From Xanthomonas hydrangeae (GTDB lineage Bacteria > Pseudomonadota > Gammaproteobacteria > Xanthomonadales > Xanthomonadaceae), in contig LR990730.1 of assembly GCA_905142475.1 (NCBI GenBank), positions 3,162,001-3,226,000 of the forward strand: a stretch of DNA of 64,000 bases. Reading direction: 5' to 3'. Numbering within the stretch: position 1 is the stretch's first letter; every line of letters begins with the position of its first letter. This document shows, piece after piece, positions 1 through 10,723 of this stretch. Position numbers and translations under genes: made by a program. The notes under the pieces are model-generated. The model ran no database searches. It was not told where the DNA came from and saw only the letters and a program-made list of their open reading frames with translations.

Positions 1-277
1 TATCGCGCGACAGCGACAGCCGGCACAGCGACTGCAAGGTGCGATTACCGAAACGCCGGCCGGCCAGATACCAGGCCAGATCGCCGAGCAGGCTCGCCAA
101 CACCGAAACGCCCAACGCCGCCACCCCGGCCAGCCATGCATCGCTCCCGCCGCGCAGCGCATAGCCGGCACCGACCAACACCAGCGTCGGCAATGCCGGC
201 ACCGGCAGCCCCAGCGACAACGCAAGCACGTTGGCGAACACCAGGGCCAATCCGTACTGTTCGATCAAGCCCTGCAT
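1..277 (-). CDS. DedA-family (VTT/SNARE-associated) membrane protein, 5' part only
   Basis: Only the first ~92 codons lie in the window; the gene runs off the left edge. The start ATG is at 277. The visible part has a hydrophobic helix with the P-V-P-A-L-P turn typical of DedA N-termini (residues ~10-35), then a second hydrophobic stretch and the G-D-L-A-W-Y-x-x-G-R-R-F-G motif of the VTT domain. DedA proteins are inner-membrane proteins linked to lipid-carrier recycling and membrane homeostasis. Some xanthomonad relatives carry a C-terminal rhodanese domain, which cannot be checked here. It lies 44 bp downstream of the LysR gene in the same direction and may be co-transcribed with it. Confidence 0.8.
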   Translation of the reverse strand, partial: MQGLIEQYGLALVFANVLALSLGLPVPALPTLVLVGAGYALRGGSDAWLAGVAALGVSVLASLLGDLAWYLAGRRFGNRTLQSLCRLSLSRD

Positions 278-321
278 GCGACGACCCTGCGCGACGACGA
301 ACGCGCATTATCCGCCCTTCT

Positions 322-1266
322 TCACGCGCGCGACTGCCCGGCAGCGACGGAACGATACGTCTCGGCAAGCGACTGCAACCAGCCATCGAACAGGCCCTCG
401 CTGCGCAGGGCGCGCCGCCACCACCCCAATGCCTCACCCTCCTCGCCCGGCCGCCATGCCAGGGAGAACGTCTCATCGGGCTTGCGGGTTTCTACCTGCA
501 CCTCGCACAGCCGGCCGTCCTGTAGCGCGCCGCGCGCATAGGCCTCAGGCAGAAAGCCGTAGCCTGCGCCGGCCAGCTGCAACTGCAGCTTGGCCTGCAT
601 GTCCGGCACGGTAAGCACATCGCGCCCGGACAACAGGCCCACGGTGCGCGGCAGCAACCGCCGCGCCGAATCCGCTACAGCGATCGCACGATGCTCGGCC
701 AGCTCGGTCGCACCCAGCATCCCGGCGCCCGCCAGCGGATGCGTGGAGGCCACCGCGAACACAAAGCGCAGCGTGCCGATCTGCTCGGCGACGTAGCCAC
801 CGCCGCTTGGCCCCTCGCCCGCCGCGACGATCAGATCCACGCGCCGATCCAGCAGCGCCTCCCAGCTGCCGGACAGCGATTCGCTCACGACGCGCAGGCG
901 CGTGCTATCGGCCACCATGTAGAAATCCAGGATCTGCGCCTGCAGCAACGCCACCGGCAGAATCGCATCCAGCCCGATCGCAAAGTCCGACTCCCAACCC
1001 GACGCCACCCGCCGCACCCGCACCTCCAGCTCCTGCGCAGCACGCAACAGGTGCCGCCCCTCGCGCAACAACTCGCGCCCGGCCTGGGTCGGCGTCGCCT
1101 TGGGACCGAGCCGCTCGAACAGTTGCACCCCCAGATCGTCTTCGAGCTTGGACACCGTGTAGGAAATCGTCGACGGCACCTTGAACAACACCTTGGCCGC
1201 GGCCGCGAACGAGCCCCGACGGTCGATTGCATCGAGGATTTGCAGCGCTTCCAGGCTGATTTTCAT
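322..1266 (-). CDS. LysR-family transcriptional regulator (YhaJ-like)
   Basis: This 314-residue protein has an N-terminal winged helix-turn-helix (residues ~1-62, with A-A-A-K-V-L-F-K-V-P-S-T-I-S-Y-T-V-S-K-L-E) and a C-terminal LysR substrate-binding fold (~90-300). It is divergently transcribed from a pirin-like gene with 136 bp between the two starts. In E. coli the LysR gene yhaJ likewise neighbours the pirin-like yhaK, so control of the pirin gene and of itself is likely by analogy. The effector is unknown. No clear T-N11-A operator could be singled out in the divergent region. Confidence 0.9.
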   Translation of the reverse strand: MKISLEALQILDAIDRRGSFAAAAKVLFKVPSTISYTVSKLEDDLGVQLFERLGPKATPTQAGRELLREGRHLLRAAQELEVRVRRVASGWESDFAIGLDAILPVALLQAQILDFYMVADSTRLRVVSESLSGSWEALLDRRVDLIVAAGEGPSGGGYVAEQIGTLRFVFAVASTHPLAGAGMLGATELAEHRAIAVADSARRLLPRTVGLLSGRDVLTVPDMQAKLQLQLAGAGYGFLPEAYARGALQDGRLCEVQVETRKPDETFSLAWRPGEEGEALGWWRRALRSEGLFDGWLQSLAETYRSVAAGQSRA

Positions 1267-1402
1267 TGTTCGATTTTTTCGATGGTAGCGGCCGAATCTA
1301 CTCGCTTTTTGTCTTTCGCACAGAGGCGGAGACTACGCATCGGGCCGCCGGGACACCGATTCACTCCCCGGCGCCATTCGAGATCTTTCAAGGAGAAGCA
1401 GC

Positions 1403-2104
1403 ATGTTGAATGTCCGCAAGAGCGAAACCCGTGGCCGCGCCGAGCATGGCTGGCTGTCCTCGCGCCATACCTTTTCCTTCGCCAGCTACCACGACCCGCG
1501 CCACATGGGCGTCGGCCCGCTGCGGGTGATCAACGAAGACAAGGTGCAGCCGGGCGAAGGCTTCGGCACCCATGCCCATCGCGACATGGAGATCATTTCC
1601 TACGTGCTGGACGGCGCGCTGGAGCACAAGGACAGCATGGGTACCGGCTCGGTGCTGCACTACGGCGACGTGCAGCGCATGAGCGCCGGCAGCGGCGTCA
1701 GCCACAGCGAGTTCAATCACTCGGCCAGCGAGCCGGTGCATTTCCTGCAGATCTGGGTGATGCCCGAACGCAACGGCATCGAACCCAGCTACGAGGAAAA
1801 GCATTTCGACGCCGACAGCAAGCGCAATCAGCTGCGCCTGATCGCCTCGCCCGACGGCGAAGCCGGCTCGCTGCGCCTGCATCAGGACGCACGCCTGTAC
1901 GCCTCCATCCTCGACGGCGATGTGCGTCTGCAACACCCGCTGGCACCGGGACGCATCGGTTACGCGCAGGTGGTGCGCGGCAGCCTGAGCGTCAACGGAC
2001 AGGCACTGTCGGCTGGCGACGCGCTGCAGATCACCGCCGAGCCGGAACTCGTGCTGGCCGACGCACGCGACGCAGAAGTGCTGGTGTTCGATCTGCCGCA
2101 GTAA
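1403..2104 (+). CDS. Pirin-family bicupin (YhaK/YhhW-like)
   Basis: The product is a 233-residue two-cupin protein. The N-terminal cupin keeps the full metal set of pirins: His57, His59, His101 and Glu103 (F-G-T-H-A-H-R and G-V-S-H-S-E). Some relatives oxidise quercetin; others are redox sensors or have no known substrate. The start is supported by AAGGAG about 8 nt upstream. A strong hairpin with a T-run follows at about 2211-2250. It is divergent from the LysR gene, its likely regulator. The substrate is not predictable from sequence. Confidence 0.9.
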   Translation: MLNVRKSETRGRAEHGWLSSRHTFSFASYHDPRHMGVGPLRVINEDKVQPGEGFGTHAHRDMEIISYVLDGALEHKDSMGTGSVLHYGDVQRMSAGSGVSHSEFNHSASEPVHFLQIWVMPERNGIEPSYEEKHFDADSKRNQLRLIASPDGEAGSLRLHQDARLYASILDGDVRLQHPLAPGRIGYAQVVRGSLSVNGQALSAGDALQITAEPELVLADARDAEVLVFDLPQ

Positions 2105-2210
2105 GCGGCAACGCGTGACAGTGCGGCGTGCTGCAGTGAATCGGCGCACCGCATGATCGCAGCTGGCTGGACCAGGCAAAGCGCGCTCCTGGCGCAATGC
2201 AGTTCACTTG

Positions 2211-2250
2211 AAAAACGCCACTCCCCGCGCGGGGAGCGCCGTTTTTTATT
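2211..2250 (+). terminator. Rho-independent terminator after the pirin gene
   Basis: A near-perfect stem (CTCCCC-GCGC-GGGGAG core, extended by ACGC/GCCGT) is followed by TTTTTT on the plus strand and preceded by AAAAA, so it could also act on the minus strand. It lies about 107 bp after the pirin stop codon. Confidence 0.85.
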
Positions 2251-2501
2251 TGGCTTGAAAACTGAGCCGATTGGAGACTATGCCGAGATGCAGGAGCCCT
2301 CGATCAGCAACTTCAGTGAACAGCATTAGGTTCTGGGTGTCTTTGTGGTGCGCGGATGTATCTGCTGGCGAGCGCTTTTAGTTTTGCGCAGACCTAGCTG
2401 CTGGCACGCGCGGCAGCGATGCAACTACGAGCGTGCGTGTCATCGCTTCAACGACGCCGCACAGCGAATGCACCAGACCCCTCATAGTCACGTGGTCTGG
2501 G
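2251..2501. other. Intergenic stretch without a recognisable gene
   Basis: The convergent gap between the pirin terminator and the chemoreceptor stop codon holds only short low-quality ORFs. A weak CAGACC/GGTCTG stem near 2471-2492 may end the chemoreceptor transcript but lacks a T-run. Nothing else is supported. Confidence 0.5.
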
Positions 2502-4502
2502 TCACGCGGCCTGCGATTTGGCAAACGGCTCTGCGTGCGCATCCTTTATTGCAGAAGACCCATCGGCATCGCCGTTGACCAATGCGAACAACGCATCCGC
2601 ATCGGCTTCGAGCACATGCGCCGAACGCGCCAGATCATCGACCATCCGCGCCTGATCGCGCGCCTGCACGCCAATGGATTGCAGCGCCGTGTTGGCGGTC
2701 GAAATATCCTGCGCCTGCTCCTGGCTGGCGGCGGCGATCTGCTCCACGGTTGCGGTCACACGCAGCACCGAGCCGACCATGTCCTGCATCACCACACCGG
2801 CCTGTTCGGCCAGGCGCGAACCATCGCCAACCTGATCGGTCGCGTTGTCGATCAGAGAACGAATCTCCTTGGCCGACACGCTGCAGCGCTGCGCCAGACT
2901 ACGCACCTCGGTCGCCACCACTGCAAATCCACGCCCCTGCTCGCCGGCGCGCGCCGCTTCCACCGCCGCGTTGAGCGCCAGGATGTTGGTCTGGAAGGCG
3001 ATGCCGTCGATCACCTCGATGATCTGGCCAATGCGATCGGTCGCCGAACGAATGTTGGCGGTGGTCTTGACCACCTCGGCGATGACCTCGGCACCGCGTC
3101 GCGCAACATGGGCCGACTCTTCGGCCATGCGCTGCGCCGACCCCGCGCTCTCGGAATTGATGCGCACGGTCTCCGCCAGCTGATCGATGGTGGTCGAGGT
3201 CTGCGCCACTGCGGTGGACTGCGAAGATGCGCGGCTCACCAGCTCCTCATTGCTGACCGAAATATGGTGCGCCTCGCGCTGCACGTTCTGCGCGATGCTC
3301 ATGGTCTGCTGCATCAACTCGCGCATGCGCTCGGCCGAGCGCACTTGATCGGTCACATCGGTGGCGTACTTGACCACCTTGTACGGCCGCCCTGAGACAT
3401 CCAGGATCGGGTTGTAGGAGGCCTGTATCCACACCGCGCTGCCGTCCTTGCGCAGCCGGCGATAACGGCCCGCGTCGAACTGCCCACGCGCCAGCTTCGC
3501 CCAGAAATTGCGGTACTCCTCGGAGGCGCCATACACCGCATCCACGAACACGCGATGGTGCTGGCCGACCGCTTCGGCGGCCGGATATCCCAAAATCGCC
3601 AGGAAATTATCGTTGGCGCTCAGCACGTGCCCTTCCAGATCGAATTCGATCACGCCCATCACCTTGTCGATGGCCTGGATGCGGCCATCCGCATCGGCCG
3701 AATCGATCACCTGACGGGTCACCTCGGTAGCGTACTTGACCACCTTGTATGGACGCCCATGCTCATCGAGTACCGGGTTGTAGGACGCCTGGATCCACAC
3801 GTCCTGCCCATCCTTACCAACGCGCTTGTAGCGCCCCGCATCGAATGCGCCGCGCCCGAGCTTTTCCCAGAACGCGCGATAGGCCGCCGATTGGCGCGTG
3901 GACGCATCCACGAACATGCCGTGATGCTGGCCGCGGATCTCATCGAGCCGGTAACCCATCACCTGCAGAAAATTCTGGTTGGCATCGAGCACGGTGCCAT
4001 CCAGCGAAAACTCGATGACCGCCATGACCCTGTCGATCGCATCGATCCGCCCTTCGAAATCGGCGGTCTGGCGCACCTGCGCCGTGATGTCGGTGGCGTA
4101 CTTCACCACGCGATAGGCGTTGCCGGATCGATCCAGCAGCGGGTTGTACGACGCGTTGATCCACACCTCGCGCCCGTGTTTGTCCAACCGGCAAAAGCGC
4201 CCGGCGTTGAAGTCGCCGCGCCGCAGCGCCGCCCAGAACTGACGATAGCTTTCGCTGTCGCGATCACTGGCAGTCACGAACATGCGGTGATGCTGGCCGA
4301 CCACCTCGTCCAGCCGATAGCCCATCAAGGACAGGAAGTTCTCGTTCGCATCCAGAATGCGGCCATCCAGATCGAACTCGATCACCGCCATCACCCGGTC
4401 CACCGCATTGGCCTTGTGCTGCAGCCCACGGCCCCAGAAAGAGAACAGGCGTCCAAGCAGTGGCGGTAGGCGCATCACGTTGAAGTCCGAGATATATGTC
4501 AC
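2502..4502 (-). CDS. Soluble methyl-accepting chemotaxis protein with three PAS domains (BdlA-like)
   Basis: The 666-residue protein has three tandem PAS domains at about residues 30-145, 151-268 and 273-390. Each begins with a V-M-x-V-I-E-F motif repeating every 122 residues (positions 36, 158, 280) and contains the G-Q-H-H-x-x-F-V motif. A methyl-accepting signalling domain follows (~400-640), with the conserved hairpin tip [15 protein letters not shown] at ~506-520. There is no transmembrane segment, so it is cytosolic. Architecture matches Pseudomonas BdlA (two PAS domains), which controls biofilm dispersal, but with an extra PAS unit. The ligand or cofactor is unknown. A start at Met10 is also possible. 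Confidence 0.92.
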   Translation of the reverse strand: MTYISDFNVMRLPPLLGRLFSFWGRGLQHKANAVDRVMAVIEFDLDGRILDANENFLSLMGYRLDEVVGQHHRMFVTASDRDSESYRQFWAALRRGDFNAGRFCRLDKHGREVWINASYNPLLDRSGNAYRVVKYATDITAQVRQTADFEGRIDAIDRVMAVIEFSLDGTVLDANQNFLQVMGYRLDEIRGQHHGMFVDASTRQSAAYRAFWEKLGRGAFDAGRYKRVGKDGQDVWIQASYNPVLDEHGRPYKVVKYATEVTRQVIDSADADGRIQAIDKVMGVIEFDLEGHVLSANDNFLAILGYPAAEAVGQHHRVFVDAVYGASEEYRNFWAKLARGQFDAGRYRRLRKDGSAVWIQASYNPILDVSGRPYKVVKYATDVTDQVRSAERMRELMQQTMSIAQNVQREAHHISVSNEELVSRASSQSTAVAQTSTTIDQLAETVRINSESAGSAQRMAEESAHVARRGAEVIAEVVKTTANIRSATDRIGQIIEVIDGIAFQTNILALNAAVEAARAGEQGRGFAVVATEVRSLAQRCSVSAKEIRSLIDNATDQVGDGSRLAEQAGVVMQDMVGSVLRVTATVEQIAAASQEQAQDISTANTALQSIGVQARDQARMVDDLARSAHVLEADADALFALVNGDADGSSAIKDAHAEPFAKSQAA

Positions 4503-4673
4503 GTGTTTAGCGACCTATACCGGAGTTACTTGAACCGCTTCATGCAGCACGTTTGAGGCGATTCAGATGCTGTCGCGACAACCAAATGCCTGATGGAGGA
4601 TGCGGCGAGCCGACTGGCAGCAAGCATGCTGCGCAGCTCACTCGAAAGGGCTTGCAACCCATCCCGCGACGCG

Positions 4674-4710
4674 AATAAAAACGCCCGCAAATCAAAGATC
4701 TGCGGGCGTC
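4674..4710 (-). terminator. Rho-independent terminator of tRNA-Ser
   Basis: On the minus strand a 9-bp stem ACGCCCGCA/TGCGGGCGT is followed by TTTTATTC, starting about 10 nt after the CCA end of the tRNA. Confidence 0.9.
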
Positions 4711-4718
4711 TAGAACAC

Positions 4719-4811
4719 TGGCGGAGCGAGAGGGATTCGAACCCTCGATAGAGCTTTTGACCCTATACTCCCTTAGCAGGGGAGCCCCTTCAGCCGCTCG
4801 GGCATCGCTCC
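4719..4811 (-). tRNA. tRNA-Ser (anticodon GCU)
   Basis: The 93-nt sequence folds as a class II tRNA. The acceptor stem is GGAGCGA/TCGCTCC with discriminator G and an encoded CCA. The anticodon stem CTCCC/GGGAG encloses loop CTGCTAA, giving anticodon GCT. The T arm contains GGTTCGAATCC. The long variable arm (ATAGGG...CTCTAT) confirms serine. It decodes AGC/AGU codons. It lies between csrA and the chemoreceptor and has its own terminator. Confidence 0.97.
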
Positions 4812-4893
4812 AGTTTCACATCCTGCCGCGTTGTCCGTGGCAGGCCGCGAAGAATACCGGGTAAGGGGGGTTAACGTAAACCCTTTGCGACAA

Positions 4894-5106
4894 TCAATTC
4901 GAAGAATCGTCGCCGTGATGCGCGCCGGAAGCAACCGGCTCATCGCCACGCTGGATGCGCTGATAGATTTCTTCGCGGTGCACAGCGACATCTTTCGGTG
5001 CGGTGATGCCAATGCGCACCTGATTACCCTTGACGCCGAGCACGGTAACAGTGACCGAGTCGCCGATCATCAAGGTTTCGCCTACCCGGCGAGTGAGGAT
5101 CAACAT
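4894..5106 (-). CDS. csrA: Carbon storage regulator CsrA (RsmA)
   Basis: A 70-residue RNA-binding protein with the hallmark N-terminus [10 protein letters not shown] and the G-I-x-A-P-K-x-V-x-V-H-R-E-E-I motif holding the RNA-binding Arg44-equivalent. CsrA/RsmA binds GGA in loops of mRNA leaders and in xanthomonads controls virulence factors, motility and biofilm. The C-terminal ~10 residues are acidic and His-rich. The start is preceded by CAGGAGA at a good distance. A short hairpin sits in the leader. It lies 139 bp downstream of alaS, the conserved gammaproteobacterial arrangement. Confidence 0.97.
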
Positions 5107-5126
5107 TTTTCAAATCTCCTGGAACC

Positions 5127-5141
5127 GGTGGGTTTCCCACC
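5127..5141 (-). promoter_or_regulatory. Hairpin in the csrA leader just upstream of the RBS
   Basis: GGTGGGAAACCCACC forms a 6-bp GC-rich stem with a 3-nt loop about 20 nt upstream of the csrA start and about 6 nt before CCAGGAG. It could weakly terminate alaS read-through or position the GGA-containing RBS for autoregulation. The role is inferred. Confidence 0.45.
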
Positions 5142-5245
5142 AGCATCGACGGCCTCTTGATGAGACGCGTCTATAGGTAAAGGGAATAGACCGGAAATGG
5201 TAGCGGCAGATCCTGCCAGCCAGCAAGGCATGGCAGGACAAGTGT

Positions 5246-7894
<2,649 letters not shown>

Positions 7895-7994
7895 GTGCTG
7901 GCATTGGGCGGGCGGCGGTCCCGGTCACCCAATGAATGTGGGCGCAGACGAGCGGAACAACCTTAAACCACAAAGGGTAGCAGGCCTGACGCCC

Positions 7995-8483
7995 TCAGTC
8001 CTCAAGGTCGAAGCGCGTGGCGCTACGAATGCTGTTGCCATCAAAACCACGCCGGGCCAACAGATCGGCGGCCTTGCGCCGCTGCGGCAGATCCAGCGGG
8101 CCTTGTTCGCCGAACCGGCGACGGATCAGATCGCGTGCGTTTTCGGTCCAATCGCCTTCAAAGGTCGCCATGGCAGCACTGATGGCCTCGCTATCCAGAC
8201 CATGGGTTCCGAGTTCGGCGCGAATATGCAGTGGACCGTAGCCCGAGCCTGCACGATTACGAACAACCGACGCCGCAAACCGGGTGTCGTCCTGCCAGCC
8301 TTCGCCAGCGAGACGCTCTACGGCAGCCTCGGCAGCTTCCGGCTCTATGCCGCGTGCCAGCAGCTTGCGGTTCAATTCCTTGCGCGAATGCTCGCGACGC
8401 ACCAGCAATCCGAGTGCGCGTTGGACCGGCGTCTGCTCCTTGAACCGGCGTCCCCGCTTTGGCGCGGGCTCTTGCTCGTCCAT
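7995..8483 (-). CDS. recX: RecA regulatory protein RecX
   Basis: A 162-residue protein with three-helix repeats typical of RecX (L-x-x-R-x-x-S-R-x-E-L-x-x-K-L, then W-x-D-D-x-R-F-A and G-x-x-x-I-x-x-E-L). RecX caps and dismantles RecA filaments. The frame extends upstream to 8681, but Met at 8483 fits the family length and the extension has no RecX-like sequence. It lies 283 bp downstream of recA in the same direction, so it may be expressed partly by read-through. Confidence 0.93.
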   Translation of the reverse strand: MDEQEPAPKRGRRFKEQTPVQRALGLLVRREHSRKELNRKLLARGIEPEAAEAAVERLAGEGWQDDTRFAASVVRNRAGSGYGPLHIRAELGTHGLDSEAISAAMATFEGDWTENARDLIRRRFGEQGPLDLPQRRKAADLLARRGFDGNSIRSATRFDLED

Positions 8484-8766
8484 CGTGAGGTGTCCTGAAT
8501 CACCAAATCGCTGCTCAACCAATGCGCCGTCCATGGCGCCTGCCCTCCTGGCCTTCGATAGATCTACCGCGAAGCGCGGCGGCACTGACTCCACCGTCCC
8601 CGCGATAGAAAAACAAGGAGCGAACATCAAAACCTGTTGCGCTGCTGTCAGGCAGGTGCAGCCAGCGTTAGAGACGAGCACCTACCACTCGTAGCCTGCG
8701 CTTCCTGCGCACCGCCCCACCTTATCTAACAGTTATCCGCCAGGTTCTTCTGGCTGCTCTTATCGC

Positions 8767-9801
8767 TTATTCCTTCTCGGCGTCGTCGCCTGCTTCACGC
8801 GGCGCTTCGGCGGGCTGGAACTTCTCGCGCAGCTCGGCTTCCAGCTTGATCGCAACCTGCGGGTTGTCGCGCAGATAGGTCCGGGCGTTGTCCTTGCCCT
8901 GCCCGATGCGCTCTTCGCCGTAGCTGTACCAGGCGCCCGCCTTATCGACCAGCTTGGCTTCCACGCCCATGTCGATCAATTCGCCCTCGCGGCTGATGCC
9001 TTCGCCGTAGAGAATTTCGGTCACGACCTGCTTGAACGGAGGCGCCAGCTTGTTCTTGACGACCTTGATCTTGGTCTGGTTGCCGATGATTTCATCGCCC
9101 TTCTTGATCGCGCCGATACGACGGATATCCAGACGCACCGAGGCGTAGAACTTCAGCGCATTGCCGCCGGTGGTCACTTCCGGGCTCTGGCCCGGCATCA
9201 TGACGCCGATCTTGTGGCGCAGCTGGTTGATGAAGACCACCAGGGTGTTGGAGCGCTTGATGTTGCCGGTCAGCTTGCGCAGCGCCTGGCTCATCAGACG
9301 GGCCTGCAGACCCGGCAACTGATCACCCATCTCGCCTTCGATTTCCGCCTTCGGGGTCAGCGCGGCGACCGAGTCGACCACCACGATGTCCACCGAGCTC
9401 GAACGCACCAGCATGTCGGCGATTTCCAGCGCCTGCTCACCGGTGTCCGGCTGCGAAAGCAGCAGGTCGTCGACGTTGACGCCCAGCTTGGCGGCATAGA
9501 TCGGATCCAGTGCGTGCTCTGCATCGATGAAGGCTGCGGTGCCGCCCTTCTTCTGGCATTCGGCAATCGCCTGCAGGGTCAGGGTGGTCTTGCCCGACGA
9601 TTCCGGACCGTAGATTTCGACCACACGGCCCTTGGGCAGGCCACCGATCCCCAGTGCGATGTCCAGCATCAGCGAGCCGGTCGGAATGACTTCGACGGCC
9701 TCGATCACACGGTCGCCCATGCGCATCACCGAGCCCTTGCCGAATTGCTTTTCGATCTGGCTCAGTGCTGCGGAAAGGGCGCGCTTCTTGTTCTCATCCA
9801 T
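8767..9801 (-). CDS. recA: Recombinase RecA
   Basis: The 344-residue RecA shows the Walker A motif G-P-E-S-S-G-K-T-T at ~65-73, the loop-2 region [11 protein letters not shown] and the acidic C-terminal tail. It forms filaments on single-stranded DNA, drives strand exchange and activates LexA self-cleavage. The start at 9801 (M-D-E-N-K-K-R-A) is supported by AAGGA 8 nt upstream; the frame continues further upstream without family similarity. The 172-bp gap from lexA contains no TTAG-N6-TACTA match that I can see, unlike the lexA promoter. Confidence 0.98.
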   Translation of the reverse strand: MDENKKRALSAALSQIEKQFGKGSVMRMGDRVIEAVEVIPTGSLMLDIALGIGGLPKGRVVEIYGPESSGKTTLTLQAIAECQKKGGTAAFIDAEHALDPIYAAKLGVNVDDLLLSQPDTGEQALEIADMLVRSSSVDIVVVDSVAALTPKAEIEGEMGDQLPGLQARLMSQALRKLTGNIKRSNTLVVFINQLRHKIGVMMPGQSPEVTTGGNALKFYASVRLDIRRIGAIKKGDEIIGNQTKIKVVKNKLAPPFKQVVTEILYGEGISREGELIDMGVEAKLVDKAGAWYSYGEERIGQGKDNARTYLRDNPQVAIKLEAELREKFQPAEAPREAGDDAEKE

Positions 9802-9973
9802 CTGGGTGATCCTTGTCAGTGATTTCGGTGTAGGGCTAATGTAGCGGCGGTGTATCGCACAGGCTGAGACTGGCGGCGACACACTCAGATTAGGGATGCG
9901 GGCATTACGGTGGCAGCGGGGAATCCTGCGGTACCGGCTCGGGAAAAAGCCAGCACGCCCATCGGCGCACTGC

Positions 9974-10615
9974 TCAGCGATTTGGCCTCAATAGCCCGCA
10001 ATACAAGCCCTCGATCGCGAAATCCTGATCCGGCAACACCTCGATCGGCGCGTAGTCCGGGTTGCGCGGCAGCAGCCGGATCCGGTCCTTGCCGATCTTC
10101 AACAGTTTGACCGTGATCTCTTCATCGATCCGGGCCACCACGATCTGCCCCGAGCGTGCGTCACGGGTGCGATGCACACCGATCAGGTCGCCATTGAAGA
10201 TGCCTTCGTCGCGCATCGAATCGCCTTGCACCTTGAGCAGGTAGTCCGGCGAGGGCGAGAAGAACACACGGTCCAGCACCACGAAGTCGTCCGAACCGAT
10301 ATCCGCGCCGATCGGCAGGCCCGCCGCAACGCGCCCCAGCACTGGCAGACGCAATACGTCGTCGCGGACAGGCTCGCTTGCCGGCGGTGTGCGCGCCTGC
10401 ACGCCCCGCCCGGCCAGGCGGATGCCACGCGCCTGACCCGGAACACGACGGATCGCGCCAGCCTGTTCCAGCGCTTCCAGGTGGTACTGCGCCGCACGCA
10501 CCCCTTTAAAGCCGAACGCACGCGCGATCTCGGTCTGCGAGGGCGGCACGCCATCGGCGTCAATGCGCTCGGCGATCAAGGCGAGGATTGCTTGCTGGGT
10601 ATCGGTCAGTTCCAT
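9974..10615 (-). CDS. lexA: SOS repressor LexA
   Basis: This 213-residue repressor has an N-terminal winged helix (~1-65) and an S24 autoprotease domain with cleavage bond Ala98-Gly99 and catalytic dyad Ser133 (V-Q-G-D-S-M) and Lys170 (I-T-V-K-L-L-K). The start at 10615 is set by M-E-L-T-D-T-Q-Q, the usual LexA N-terminus; upstream codons in frame are not LexA-like. A perfect 19-bp palindrome ends two bases before the ATG, and no Shine-Dalgarno is visible. RecA-stimulated cleavage relieves repression of SOS genes. Some xanthomonads carry a second lexA elsewhere. Confidence 0.97.
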   Translation of the reverse strand: MELTDTQQAILALIAERIDADGVPPSQTEIARAFGFKGVRAAQYHLEALEQAGAIRRVPGQARGIRLAGRGVQARTPPASEPVRDDVLRLPVLGRVAAGLPIGADIGSDDFVVLDRVFFSPSPDYLLKVQGDSMRDEGIFNGDLIGVHRTRDARSGQIVVARIDEEITVKLLKIGKDRIRLLPRNPDYAPIEVLPDQDFAIEGLYCGLLRPNR

Positions 10616-10617
10616 GG

Positions 10618-10636
10618 TTAGTAGTATTACTACTAA
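10618..10636 (-). promoter_or_regulatory. LexA operator (SOS box) of lexA
   Basis: TTAGTAGTAATACTACTAA is a perfect 19-bp palindrome and matches the TTAG-N6-TACTA operator known for xanthomonad/Xylella LexA. It ends 2 nt before the lexA ATG and covers the probable -10 element, so bound LexA would block transcription of its own gene. Confidence 0.92.
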
Positions 10637-10651
10637 CTGGCGCCAGCGCAA
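10623..10651 (-). promoter_or_regulatory. Probable lexA promoter for a leaderless transcript
   Basis: TTGCGC (-35, 10646-10651) and AATACT (-10, 10623-10628) are separated by exactly 17 nt. The -10 lies within the LexA palindrome and ends 7 nt before the ATG, which would place transcription start at or next to the initiation codon. Inferred from sequence; the hexamers are imperfect. Confidence 0.5.
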
Positions 10652-10723
10652 CTCTTGATTGCACGTCAGCCTGCAATCCGACGGACGGGTTGCCGACAGC
10701 CGCAGCCGAACCAAACGGCTGCG

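Noticed and set aside
45..476. A 143-codon ORF at the left edge
   Set aside because: It overlaps the DedA and LysR genes in another frame and has Arg/Gly-rich shadow composition.
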